A stretch of 64,000 nt of DNA from Longimycelium tulufanense (GCF_014645795.1 NZ_BMMK01000004.1:1-64000), one strand, 5' to 3'. Counted from the stretch's first letter, positions 1-7,520 are shown. Translations and numbers: made by a program. The notes: generated from the letters alone by a model not told the origin.

Positions 1-242
1 CCATCGGCAAGCGACTCGTGGTCCACCAGCTCTACGACCACCACTCCAACCTGTCGATCTCCACAACTCCACTACTAGTGTTCGATTGCTGGGAACACGC
101 ATATTATCTTCAATACAAGAATGTGCGTCCCGATTATGTCGAAAAGCTGTGGACGCTGGTCAACTGGGCCGACGTGCAGCGCCGGTTCGAGGCGGCCCGC
201 GCCGCCAGCAACGGCGGACTGTGGGTCCCGGAGGCCAAGTAG
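1..242 (+). CDS. sodA: Fe/Mn superoxide dismutase, C-terminal part (5' end outside window)
   Basis: This is the last ~80 residues of an iron/manganese superoxide dismutase, which converts superoxide to peroxide and oxygen. The frame is open from base 3 to the stop at 240-242. It shows the family signature [14 protein letters not shown], with the Asp and His metal ligands, and the C-terminal [10 protein letters not shown] helix. The 5' part lies left of the window. The gene is a mosaic: codons before about base 60 are GC-rich, codons at 61-143 use AT-ending third bases unlike any neighbour, and from 144 on the sequence is nearly identical to a second copy of the same gene end at 2092-2233. The recombinase element that follows evidently supplied this 3' end and kept the dismutase reading frame intact. 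Family assignment is firm; which metal is bound cannot be judged from this fragment. Confidence 0.93.
   Translation, partial: IGKRLVVHQLYDHHSNLSISTTPLLVFDCWEHAYYLQYKNVRPDYVEKLWTLVNWADVQRRFEAARAASNGGLWVPEAK
61..143 (+). other. codon-recoded tract in sodA
   Basis: Within 93-143 the left sod copy and the displaced copy (2041-2091) encode the same 17 residues, yet 12 codons differ, every time only at the third base and mostly towards A or T (for example GCA for GCG, CTT for CTC, CAA for CAG). Codons 61-89, which have no counterpart in the right copy, are also atypical for this genome (ACA ACT CCA CTA CTA). The tract probably marks the recombinase attachment arm, which must both bind the enzyme and encode the dismutase. 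Confidence 0.8.
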
Positions 243-285
243 TCCAATATCTTGGCAGTGAATGCTCCGACAAGCAAAGCTGCCA
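144..285 (+). repeat. sodA 3'-end direct repeat, left copy
   Basis: These 142 bp match 2092-2233 with six mismatches (218, 225, 227, 249, 250, 276). The match covers the last 32 sod codons, the stop and 43 bp of 3' UTR, and ends abruptly after base 285, where each copy continues into a different terminator. Confidence 0.95.
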
Positions 286-290
286 GAAAC

Positions 291-319
291 AGAGGGCCCC
301 GGATGTTCCGGGGCCCTCT
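291..319. terminator. bidirectional terminator between sodA and the recombinase gene
   Basis: A perfect 13-bp inverted repeat (AGAGGGCCCCGGA and its complement) around a 3-nt loop lies between the convergent ends of the rebuilt sodA and the recombinase gene, with short A/T tracts on both sides. It replaces the native sod terminator now found at 2241-2265. Confidence 0.85.
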
Positions 320-324
320 GTTTG

Positions 325-2019
325 TCATGAGGCGATCTTATTGATTCGCTTCAGCATTTCAGCAATTTCTGGACGGTAGGTGATCTCGACCCGATCTTCG
401 ATCGGCGCCGTCTGGTCTCCCGGGTGGACCACCACTTTCTCGATCGCGAGCCGGAGGATCGAGCGCTTGCGATCCAAGCTCTCCAGGTTGAACACCTGCC
501 GGGACTGGGTGGGGTCGAGCAGGAAGGACAGGTCCGGGAGATGGTCCGGGAGTTCCGCCAGCTTCTCGGTGAGCCTCTGCTTCTGTTCAAGCTGTCGGGA
601 CCGCAGCAGCTCGTATCGCTTCAGCCCCTCGGGGTCGCTGAACTCCCTGCGGAGGTAGCGTGCCTCCTCCAGGTCTTTGATCAGGGCTTCGACCTCGGCA
701 AGCTGCTGTCGGACGTTCGCTCGCTCCGCGCTGTGGTCCGGCAGGGTCTCTTCGATCCAGACCTCGGCAATGCTGTTCTCGACGTGGTTGCCGGGGCCCA
801 ACTCGTCATGGGCGATGGACAGGGCGGCGGCAGTCGCTTCCAGGGCAGTGGCGACCACGTGTTCGTTGAGCTTCCGCATCGAGACGGACACCCTGGTGCA
901 CTCATGCCCGGAGGTCCCCCTCCAGCACCGGTAGTAGAAGTATTCCTTACCGCCCACGGTCCGGTTCACACCGACCAGTCGTCCATCCTCGGGGCAGAAA
1001 CTGAGGCCGACCAGGAGGAAGGACGAAGGGCGCCCAGCCCCGGTGCGCTGTCCCCTACGACGCCCGGTTTGACGGTGCTTCACCCGCTTGTTGATGATCG
1101 CCTTGGCCCGCTCCCACTCCGCGAAGGTGGCAATGGCCTCCCCCTCATCAGCGACCACCATGATGTACTCGCCATCTTCACCGCGAACCGGTTGTCGCCC
1201 GTGCGAGTAGAGGCCGGCCATGGTCGGAGAATGCAGCAGATAGCTCACCGTCGATGTCGACCACGTCGTAGCTCCCGGCTTCTTCGCCGCCTTACCGGCC
1301 GCCAGTCTCTCGCGATACTTCCACATCTCCGGGCTCTCAACCCCTTGCTCATTGAAGCCGATGGCGATCTCCCGCAAGGTCTTCCCAGCCAAGGCATCCT
1401 CAAGCACCTGACGCCGGATAAGCCACTCTTCAGGATGACGCTTGAGCATCCCATCCGCCTGCTTCACATAACCGAAAGGGCGTTCCGCAGTCCAACGCCC
1501 CTTCTTCCGATTCGACTCGTGCCAGATCCCGACACGCCACTGAGTATTCTTCGACTCCGCGCGAGCCTGCTCCGACAACAGCGCCAAGGCGGTACGACCG
1601 AACGTCTGGTTGGAAAGAATCCCGTCGGCGACGAACACGAGAACACCACCGACATCCTCCAACTCGTCGAGGATGGTTCCCACCTGCCCCATGCCCCGCC
1701 GAGAGAACCTGTCCACCTTGGCACTGATCAGATACTTGATCTTCCGCTTGCGGAGGTCATCGATGGCCCGATCAAAGTCTTCGCGGACGACGTTCCTCTT
1801 GAAGGCGCTCTTGTCCAAGTCCTCATAGACACGAGTGATCCGAACGCGATGGCTGCGGGCCCAGCCAAGTTCGACCTCACACTGCCGGATCGTGCTCTCA
1901 GCCTCGTACTCCGTTGGCAGATCGGAGAGTCGGAGATACGCCCCTCCCTCGTCCTCCCAGTCCGGGTCCCCCCAGGGAAGTGGCCCGAACTTCTCCAGCA
2001 GCTCCTTCCTGATCTTCAT
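325..2019 (-). CDS. large serine recombinase / integrase
   Basis: A 564-residue site-specific recombinase of the large serine family, which cuts and rejoins attachment sites through a 5'-phosphoserine link. The resolvase-like N-terminal domain has the catalytic serine in AYLRLS (residue 32), then YEDLDKSAFKR, AKVDRFSRRG and SEQARAE. A recombinase domain (ERPFGYV) and a zinc-ribbon segment follow, then a long coiled-coil stretch rich in Glu and Leu near the C-terminus. The zinc ribbon is unusual: the first knuckle reads FCPEDG rather than CxxC, leaving three cysteines plus a nearby His. I chose ATG at 2019. A longer reading from GTG at 2046 would start inside the restored host sequence. No ribosome-binding site precedes the ATG, so the transcript may be leaderless, and its promoter would have to span the attachment site. 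It is the only gene in its element and is convergent with sodA. It presumably catalysed the insertion into sodA. Confidence 0.95.
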   Translation of the reverse strand: MKIRKELLEKFGPLPWGDPDWEDEGGAYLRLSDLPTEYEAESTIRQCEVELGWARSHRVRITRVYEDLDKSAFKRNVVREDFDRAIDDLRKRKIKYLISAKVDRFSRRGMGQVGTILDELEDVGGVLVFVADGILSNQTFGRTALALLSEQARAESKNTQWRVGIWHESNRKKGRWTAERPFGYVKQADGMLKRHPEEWLIRRQVLEDALAGKTLREIAIGFNEQGVESPEMWKYRERLAAGKAAKKPGATTWSTSTVSYLLHSPTMAGLYSHGRQPVRGEDGEYIMVVADEGEAIATFAEWERAKAIINKRVKHRQTGRRRGQRTGAGRPSSFLLVGLSFCPEDGRLVGVNRTVGGKEYFYYRCWRGTSGHECTRVSVSMRKLNEHVVATALEATAAALSIAHDELGPGNHVENSIAEVWIEETLPDHSAERANVRQQLAEVEALIKDLEEARYLRREFSDPEGLKRYELLRSRQLEQKQRLTEKLAELPDHLPDLSFLLDPTQSRQVFNLESLDRKRSILRLAIEKVVVHPGDQTAPIEDRVEITYRPEIAEMLKRINKIAS

Positions 2020-2037
2020 GGGTAGAACGTACAACGT

Positions 2038-2190
2038 TGGGAGCACGCGTACTACCTCCAGTACAAGAACGTGCGCCCGGACTACGTCGAGAAGCTGTGG
2101 ACGCTGGTCAACTGGGCCGACGTGCAGCGCCGGTTCGAGGCGGCCCGCGCCGCCAGCAACGGCGGGCTGTGGATGCCGGAGGCCAAGTAG
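2038..2190 (+). pseudogene. displaced original 3' end of sodA
   Basis: This open frame encodes [20 protein letters not shown] and the rest of the dismutase C-terminus to the stop at 2188-2190, but has no start codon or upstream gene; left of the core is element DNA. Its codons are GC-ending like the rest of the chromosome, so it is the host's native gene end, cut off by the insertion. It differs from the left copy by only one residue (Met against Val near the end). Confidence 0.93.
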
Positions 2191-2233
2191 TCCAATGACT
2201 TGGCAGTGAATGCTCCGACAAGCGAAGCTGCCA
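2092..2233 (+). repeat. sodA 3'-end direct repeat, right copy
   Basis: Partner of the repeat at 144-285, with 136 of 142 positions identical. Taken with the left copy it defines the two ends of the inserted element. Confidence 0.95.
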
Positions 2234-2240
2234 CGGAGGA

Positions 2241-2265
2241 CCCCACCCTCGAAGGGTGGGGTTTT
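2241..2265 (+). terminator. native sodA terminator
   Basis: CCCCACCCT and AGGGTGGGG form a 9-bp stem with a 3-nt loop followed by TTTT, 50 bp after the displaced sod stop codon. This is a standard intrinsic terminator now orphaned from its gene. Confidence 0.85.
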
Positions 2266-2363
2266 CTGTTGTCACGTCCGAGTCACCCGGTTACCGGCGA
2301 CAAGGCGGAGGGCGGAAGCCGGTCAAGATCGAGTGTCAGGACGTCCGCACCGGTCGCCAACGG

Positions 2364-2969
2364 TTACGAATCGAACGGTGCGGTGGCGAACCTCTTGGTG
2401 ATGTCGTACTGCCGAGACAGCATGGCCGCGGTGCCGTCCGGCTTCCGCCGCACCTCCTCGTTGTGGGCCCTGACAATGAAGTCCTTGAAACCCAGGCGTG
2501 GCGCACCCGCCAGGATCGCGGCTACCAGCTTCGAATCGATGTCGTCCAGCCGCCGCCCGAAGTTGTCCGCGGAGACACCGATCTTGACCAGCACCACCTC
2601 CGGGCGGGGGTCATTCACCGCCTCGGGAATGAGATGTAGCAGGATGATGTCCCGAACCAACGCGACGTCCTCCTCGCTCGCCCCACGCTCGCGGAGGAAC
2701 GTCGCGGCCGCATCCGCGCCTTCCACCTCGAAGGAACGTGGTCCGGCGAACCGCTCGGTGTAGCCGAGGTCATGCAGTACGGCCCCGAGATACGCCAGCT
2801 CCCGATCCGGATTCAATCGGTCATGCTCCGCCAGGGCCATCCCGAACTGATATGTCCGCAGGACGTGATTGGCCAGCGTGCGGGGCGAACACGACATGAC
2901 CAGTTCGGTCGCGGCCTTGGCAAGCGCCGAATCAGGTGCGCCAGGGATCAGCACATCGGAAGACACCAT
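2364..2969 (-). CDS. HD domain-containing protein
   Basis: A 201-residue soluble protein of the metal-dependent HD phosphohydrolase superfamily. The HD metal-binding signature is visible as H35 (LANHVLRTY) and the H66-D67 pair in AVLHDLGYT, with a later HLIPE segment. The arrangement resembles cyanamide-hydratase-like or small stand-alone HD proteins, but the substrate cannot be told from sequence. It stands alone, with a strong terminator upstream at 3132-3168 separating it from the iron-exporter gene, so it should have its own promoter in the 160 bp before its start. There are no signal peptide or membrane segments. Confidence 0.85.
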   Translation of the reverse strand: MVSSDVLIPGAPDSALAKAATELVMSCSPRTLANHVLRTYQFGMALAEHDRLNPDRELAYLGAVLHDLGYTERFAGPRSFEVEGADAAATFLRERGASEEDVALVRDIILLHLIPEAVNDPRPEVVLVKIGVSADNFGRRLDDIDSKLVAAILAGAPRLGFKDFIVRAHNEEVRRKPDGTAAMLSRQYDITKRFATAPFDS

Positions 2970-3131
2970 CGGCTTCCCCCTTGATCAGGGCCGAGTCCAA
3001 TTAGCAGTCCAACCAGCGCCAGCCCTCGACGATCCACCGTCACTCACGAGCGAAGTATCAGCAGAGCATCACAGGGCGTGCAGACCTGCCACTTGGTGAG
3101 CCCGTGCCTGCTCCCGGCACGGCAGGTAACA

Positions 3132-3168
3132 CGAGACCCCGCCCTCCGGTGCGGAGGGCGGGGTCTCG
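3132..3168. terminator. strong hairpin terminator
   Basis: A perfect 17-bp inverted repeat (CGAGACCCCGCCCTCCG and complement) with a 3-nt loop lies just downstream of the fetB-like gene and upstream of the HD gene, both on the minus strand. It is the likely end of the fetB transcript. Confidence 0.85.
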
Positions 3169-3214
3169 CATGTTCCCGAACTGACTGCCGCTCCCACCAC
3201 GAAGCGGACGAGAA

Positions 3215-3233
3215 TTAGGTTAGCCTAACTTCA
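3215..3233. promoter_or_regulatory. iron-box-like palindrome (IdeR/DmdR type) over the fetB stop codon
   Basis: TTAGGTTAGCCTAACTTCA matches the DtxR-family iron box consensus TTAGGTTAGSCTAACCTAA at 17 of 19 positions. It sits across the last codons and stop of the iron-exporter permease rather than in a promoter. A regulatory role is inference only. Confidence 0.5.
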
Positions 3234-3982
3234 CCAACTTGGGAAGCCCTCCGGACGAATCCGTGTGCGACCAGTTCGGTCACCACCGCGATCGCCACCG
3301 ACTCCACCGCGAGCAGCGCCAACAGCACGATGAGCTGCACAGCTCCGGCCTGCCATGCGGGCGCACCGGCCAGCAACATCCCGACGAACGCGCCGGGAAG
3401 CGTGACCAAGCCCACGGTCCGGGTCTGGTCGAGCGCCGGAAGCAACGCGTCAACCGCGGGCCGGCGCACGATCTCCCGCGCGGCATCACGTTCCGGGAAG
3501 CCCAACGCCAGCGCGGCCTCGAACTCGCCGTACCGCTGCACCAGAGCGTCCAGTGCCCGCCGGACGGCGAGGGTGGTGGCCGTCATCGCTCCCCCGACGA
3601 GGATCCCGCCCATCGGCACCACCGCCACCCCTGCCAGCGGCACCACGCCGGTCACCAGGAGCAGCGCCAACGCGGGCAACGCACCCCCGACGATGGCCAG
3701 CGCGAGCCATGCCCCGGCCCAGCCGACCTTCGCCCGGCGCGCCGACGTCAGTGTGGCGACCGCGACCATGACGAGCAGGAAGGCCGCGGACAACGGTAAC
3801 GACGCGAGCACCGCGGCGACGATGGTCGAGACGACCGCGAGCTGGACGACCGCGCGTGCCGCGGCCCAGACGACGGGGCGGCCCGGGAACAGTCCCACCA
3901 GACGGCCGACCGCGGCGGCAGTGGCCACGAAAACCACGCCCACGACTACGAGCCACAACCATCCGTGGTTCAGCACGATCAC
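3215..3982 (-). CDS. fetB: FetB-type iron export ABC transporter permease (UPF0014)
   Basis: A 255-residue integral membrane protein with about six to seven hydrophobic segments. It carries the UPF0014/FetB landmarks: RAVVQL near the N-terminus, MGGILVGGAMTATTLAV in the middle, then LPALDQTRTVGLVTLPG followed by GMLLAGAPAWQAGAVQ. In Escherichia coli FetB pairs with the ATPase FetA to export iron; no fetA homologue is adjacent here, so the ATPase must be elsewhere if one is used. I chose GTG at 3982 because GGAGG lies six bases before it. ATG at 3988 abuts the same GGAGG and longer readings start in unlikely sequence. An iron-box-like palindrome overlaps the stop codon. Iron as substrate follows from the family and is supported by that box, but is not proved. 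Confidence 0.8.
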   Translation of the reverse strand: MIVLNHGWLWLVVVGVVFVATAAAVGRLVGLFPGRPVVWAAARAVVQLAVVSTIVAAVLASLPLSAAFLLVMVAVATLTSARRAKVGWAGAWLALAIVGGALPALALLLVTGVVPLAGVAVVPMGGILVGGAMTATTLAVRRALDALVQRYGEFEAALALGFPERDAAREIVRRPAVDALLPALDQTRTVGLVTLPGAFVGMLLAGAPAWQAGAVQLIVLLALLAVESVAIAVVTELVAHGFVRRASQVGEVRLT

Positions 3983-4087
3983 GGCCATCCTCCCTCGTCC
4001 GGTGAGGGAGATCCTGGCCAGAAGCGTGCGGCTGAGCGAGCAGCCCGCGACCTGCGCCACGCTTTCGCTTGCCGCTGTCGCGCCCGG

Positions 4088-5521
4088 TCAGCCCCGGCGG
4101 AGCAGGCGGCTGCCCGACCAGCTGCGCAGCCGGCGGAGCTGGAAGCCGCCGCGCCGGGCGAGCACGAGTCCGCAGGCCACGGCGGACAGGAACGACACCA
4201 GCCCGCCGAGCACGAGCGGGGCCCGGCCACCGAACTCGTTGGCCACCCACCCCATGAGTGGGCCGCCCACGGGCGTGCACCCGATGAAGATCAGCACGTA
4301 GAGGCCCATGACCCGGCCGCGCATGGCGGCGTCGGTCGACAGCTGCATGGTCGAGTTGGCAGCGGTGGTGAAGGTCAACGTGGCCGCACCGGTCGGCACG
4401 AGTACCGCGGCGAACGCCAGGTAGTACGGCATCACGCCAGCCAGCGCCTCGAGCAATCCGAATGCTGCGGCGGCACCGATGAGCAGCCGCATCCGGGGGC
4501 GACCACGTGTACTGCGCCGGGCGGCAAGCGTCGCACCGGCGAGGGTGCCGACCGCGAGCATCGTGGACAGCAGGCCATAACCGTCGGCGTCGCGGTGGAA
4601 GACGCTGCTGGCGATGTAGGCGAGTGTGGTCTGGAAATTCAGCCCGAACGTACTGACCAGACCGACCAGGGTGAGCACGATGATCAGGTCGGGCCGCTGG
4701 CGCACGTAGGCCATGGCCTCCCGCACCTGCCCGCGTTGCCGCGGAACCGGCTTGCTCCGGTGCAGGTCGTGCGGGTTCATCCGGAACAGGCCGACCAGCA
4801 CGCCGGCAAAGGTCGCGGCGTTGGCCAGGAAGACCCAGCCCGTGCCGACCATGGTGATCGCGACGCCGGCAACGGCGGGGCCGACGATCCGCGCGGCGTT
4901 GAAGGTCATCGAGTTCAGCGCCACGGCGTTGGTCAGCTGGTCGCGGCCCACCATCTCGTGGGCGAACGCCTGGCGTACCGGGGTGTCCAGGGCGCCGAAC
5001 ACGCCCAGCAGCAGGGCGAGCAGGTAGACGTGCCAGAGCTGGACCGCGCCGGTGACGTCGAGCAGGCCGAGGACCAGCGCGGTCAGGCCCATGCCGGTCT
5101 GGATGGCCAGCAGCAGCTTCCGCTTGTCGTAGCGGTCGGCGAGCATGCCCGCCCACAGCGAGAGGAACAGGGTCGGCAGGAACTGCAGGGCGGCAACGAT
5201 GCCCAGTGCCAGCGCGTTGCCTCCGGACAGCTGCAGCACCAGCCAGTCCTGCGCCACCCGCTGCATCCAGGTACCGACCAGCGACACCACCTGTCCGGAG
5301 GCGAAGAGCCGGTAGTTGCGGACGCGCAGGGAGGCGAACATGCCGCCGCGCCGCCCGGACTCCTCGCCAGGTCGGGCGGCGGTCGGGACGGGTGCGACGG
5401 GGTCGGCGCGACAGGGGTCCCGGTGCCGACCGGTCTCGGGTCGCGCGGAGGGAACGACGTCCGGCGGGTGGCTGGTGTCGCCCGAGGGTTGGACTTCACG
5501 GCCACTCGCGTGCGTCGTCAC
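4088..5521 (-). CDS. MFS transporter (drug/siderophore exporter type)
   Basis: A 477-residue major facilitator superfamily protein of the MFS_3/EntS-like branch. It has a Pro/Arg-rich, probably unstructured N-terminal ~60 residues, then RNYRLFASGQVVSLVGTWMQ, the typical first helix of this branch, ADRYDKRKLLL between helices 2 and 3, and the VRQAFAHEMVGRDQLTNA segment. Its start lies three bases after the stop of the marR gene, so the two are co-transcribed and translationally close, which suggests that the MarR protein controls this efflux pump. The fetB-like gene follows 105 bp downstream on the same strand and could belong to the same transcript. The substrate is unknown. Confidence 0.85.
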   Translation of the reverse strand: MTTHASGREVQPSGDTSHPPDVVPSARPETGRHRDPCRADPVAPVPTAARPGEESGRRGGMFASLRVRNYRLFASGQVVSLVGTWMQRVAQDWLVLQLSGGNALALGIVAALQFLPTLFLSLWAGMLADRYDKRKLLLAIQTGMGLTALVLGLLDVTGAVQLWHVYLLALLLGVFGALDTPVRQAFAHEMVGRDQLTNAVALNSMTFNAARIVGPAVAGVAITMVGTGWVFLANAATFAGVLVGLFRMNPHDLHRSKPVPRQRGQVREAMAYVRQRPDLIIVLTLVGLVSTFGLNFQTTLAYIASSVFHRDADGYGLLSTMLAVGTLAGATLAARRSTRGRPRMRLLIGAAAAFGLLEALAGVMPYYLAFAAVLVPTGAATLTFTTAANSTMQLSTDAAMRGRVMGLYVLIFIGCTPVGGPLMGWVANEFGGRAPLVLGGLVSFLSAVACGLVLARRGGFQLRRLRSWSGSRLLRRG

Positions 5522-5524
5522 TCG

Positions 5525-5980
5525 TTACTGCCCCGCCATCCTGTCGATGATCTCCGCGGCGCGGGAGAGCACCTCCCGCTCTTCCTCGTCCAGGTCGGCA
5601 AGCCTCCGGTCGAGCCACCGCTCGCGGGCGCACACCTCGGCCCGCACGAAGTCCCGGCCCGCCTGGGTCACCTCGACGATCGCCTGCCGGCCGTCGGTGG
5701 GGTGCGGGCGCCGGCTGGCGAACCCGTGCTCCTCCAGCGCGGCGATCACGCGGGTCATCGAGGGGGGCTGGACGCCCTCCTTCGCGGCGAGCTCACCCGG
5801 GGTCATCGGGCCCCAGTTGTACAGGCAGGACAGGGCCGAGATCTGGGTCAACGTCACCGACGAGTCGGTGCGCTGGGCCCGGAGGCGTCGGTTGAGGCGC
5901 ACCACCGCCAGTCGCAGCCGGCTGGCCAGCGACGGCTCGTGCTCCTCTTCACGACCCGACACGTCGTTAGCATACCTCAC
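5525..5980 (-). CDS. MarR family transcriptional regulator
   Basis: A 151-residue winged-helix regulator. The MarR core is clear: ALSCLYNWGPMTPGELAAK, then VQPPSMTRVIAALEEHGF as recognition helix and RRPHPTDGRQAIVEVT as wing. I chose GTG at 5980, preceded by GAGAGG six bases upstream; the longer reading to 6022 adds residues without a ribosome-binding site. It heads a two-gene unit with the MFS exporter and probably represses it. The 76 bp between this start and the NCS2 permease stop must hold its promoter. Confidence 0.88.
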   Translation of the reverse strand: MRYANDVSGREEEHEPSLASRLRLAVVRLNRRLRAQRTDSSVTLTQISALSCLYNWGPMTPGELAAKEGVQPPSMTRVIAALEEHGFASRRPHPTDGRQAIVEVTQAGRDFVRAEVCARERWLDRRLADLDEEEREVLSRAAEIIDRMAGQ

Positions 5981-6056
5981 GATCTGCCTCTCGAACTGTG
6001 GTTGACGTGCGAGAAGGGCCACTCTCCCCTCGCCTGGAGCGGCCCGTCGGCACGAG

Positions 6057-7520
6057 TTACGCCCCCAGTGCGGCCCGGATCGGGCCGATCCCGAAGTAGG
6101 CCAGGAAGGCCACCGCCACCACCCACATCAGCGGATGCACGGACCGGGCCCGCCCGGACACGGCGCGCAGCAGCACGTAGCTGACGAAGCCGGCGCCGAT
6201 GCCGTTGGCGATGGAGTAGGTGAACGGCATCACCACGATGGTGAGAAAGGCTGGCAACGCCATCGAGAAGTCGGTGAAGTCGATCTCCCGGATCTGGCCG
6301 ATCATCAACGCCCCGACGATCACCAGCGCCGGTGCCGCCGCCTCCAGCGGAATCACCTGGTAGAGCGGCGTGAAGAACATCGCGGCGAGCAGGAGCAGCC
6401 CGGTCACCACGTTCGCCAGCCCGGTCCTGGCCCCCTCGGCGATGCCGGACGCCGACTCCACGAACACCGTGTTGGACGAGGACGACCCGGCGCCGCCTGC
6501 CACGGCGCCCACACCCTCCACGAACAACGCCTTCCCCACGCCGGGAAGCTGGTTGTCCCTGTCCACCAGCCCGGCCTCCTTGCCCAGCCCGGTCATGGTT
6601 CCCATCGCGTCGAAGAAGTTGGCCAGCACCAGGCTGAACACCAGCAGTGCCACCGTGACCGCGGGCAGCCGGCTCCAGGCACCGAACGAGAAGTCGCCCA
6701 CCAGCGACAGGTCCGGCAGGTCGAACAGCCTGTCCGGCACGGCCGGGTAACCGAGGCCCCAACCCTTCGGGTTGCCGCCCTTCGACGGTCCGACGTGGAC
6801 GATCGCCTCCACCGCGATGGCCAGCACGGTGGTGGTCAGCACGCCGACGAGCAGCCCGCCACGCACGCGGCGGGCAACCAGCACCCCGGTGAGCAGGAGG
6901 CCGAACACGAACACCGCGGTCGGCCAGGAGGCGATCGAGCCGTCGATCCCCAGCCCCACCGGGACGGTGGTGTGCGCCGAGTCGGGCAGCCGCCGCACGA
7001 AGCCGGCATCGACCAGGCCGATGAAGCAGATGAACATGCCGATGCCGACCGAGATCGCGGCCTTCAGTTCCCTGGGTACCGCGTTGAAGACGGCGGTGCG
7101 GAAGCCGGTGGCCACGAGCAGCAGGATGATCAGGCCGTCCACCACGACCAGGCCCATCGCCTCCGGCCAGGTCATCTGCGGGGCGATGGTCACCGCGACC
7201 AGGGTGTTGATGCCCAGGCCGGTGGCCAGCGCGAACGGGTAGTTGGCGACGAGCCCGAACAGGATCGTCAGCACACCGGCCACCAACGCGGTGACCGCGG
7301 CCACCTGCGGGACCGGGAGGATGTTGCCCAGCACGTCGCGCTTGGCCGCCGCGTCGTCGGCGGAGAAGCTGCCGAGGATGAGCGGGTTGAGCACGATGAT
7401 GTAGGCCATGGTCACGAACGTGACCACCCCACCGCGGACCTCACGGCCGAGGGTGGAGCCGCGCTCGGAGATCTTGAAGAAGCGGTCCAGCGCGGAGCGC
7501 GTGATCGTGGTGGTCGCCAT
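6057..7520 (-). CDS. NCS2 family purine permease (AzgA/PbuG-like)
   Basis: A 487-residue, polytopic nucleobase:cation symporter of the AzgA-like NCS2 group that imports hypoxanthine, guanine or adenine. Family marks include GGVVTFVTMAYIIVLNP near the N-terminus, NYPFALATGLGINT, FFDAMGTMTGL, and SSNTVFVESASGIAEGARTG. Length is normal for the family. It is divergent from the DUF2530 gene with only about 47 bp between starts, a pairing that is common in actinomycetes. No purine riboswitch is visible in that short gap. Confidence 0.92.
   Translation of the reverse strand: MATTTITRSALDRFFKISERGSTLGREVRGGVVTFVTMAYIIVLNPLILGSFSADDAAAKRDVLGNILPVPQVAAVTALVAGVLTILFGLVANYPFALATGLGINTLVAVTIAPQMTWPEAMGLVVVDGLIILLLVATGFRTAVFNAVPRELKAAISVGIGMFICFIGLVDAGFVRRLPDSAHTTVPVGLGIDGSIASWPTAVFVFGLLLTGVLVARRVRGGLLVGVLTTTVLAIAVEAIVHVGPSKGGNPKGWGLGYPAVPDRLFDLPDLSLVGDFSFGAWSRLPAVTVALLVFSLVLANFFDAMGTMTGLGKEAGLVDRDNQLPGVGKALFVEGVGAVAGGAGSSSSNTVFVESASGIAEGARTGLANVVTGLLLLAAMFFTPLYQVIPLEAAAPALVIVGALMIGQIREIDFTDFSMALPAFLTIVVMPFTYSIANGIGAGFVSYVLLRAVSGRARSVHPLMWVVAVAFLAYFGIGPIRAALGA

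Larger units (their letters stand above)
90..2037. mobile_element. single-gene serine-recombinase element inserted in sodA
   Basis: The two sod copies align without a gap at an offset of exactly 1948 bp. The shared core is TGGGA, then A or G, then CACGC, at 90-100 and 2038-2048, so the element is about 1.95 kb. It holds a captured sod 3' end, a bidirectional terminator and one gene on the minus strand for a large serine recombinase, with no cargo. The junction falls in the codons for the conserved WEH motif of the dismutase, between the Asp and His metal ligands. The exact crossover dinucleotide cannot be fixed without an uninterrupted allele. The alternative, a larger element reduced by deletion, is possible. 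Confidence 0.8.

Noticed and set aside
93..285. tRNA-type attachment site for the integrative element
   Set aside because: The duplicated target is clearly protein-coding sod sequence and no tRNA fold is present.
424..2025. A 533-codon open frame on the plus strand opposite the recombinase gene
   Set aside because: It is a mirror of the recombinase coding sequence in high-GC DNA, with no motif and no ribosome-binding site.
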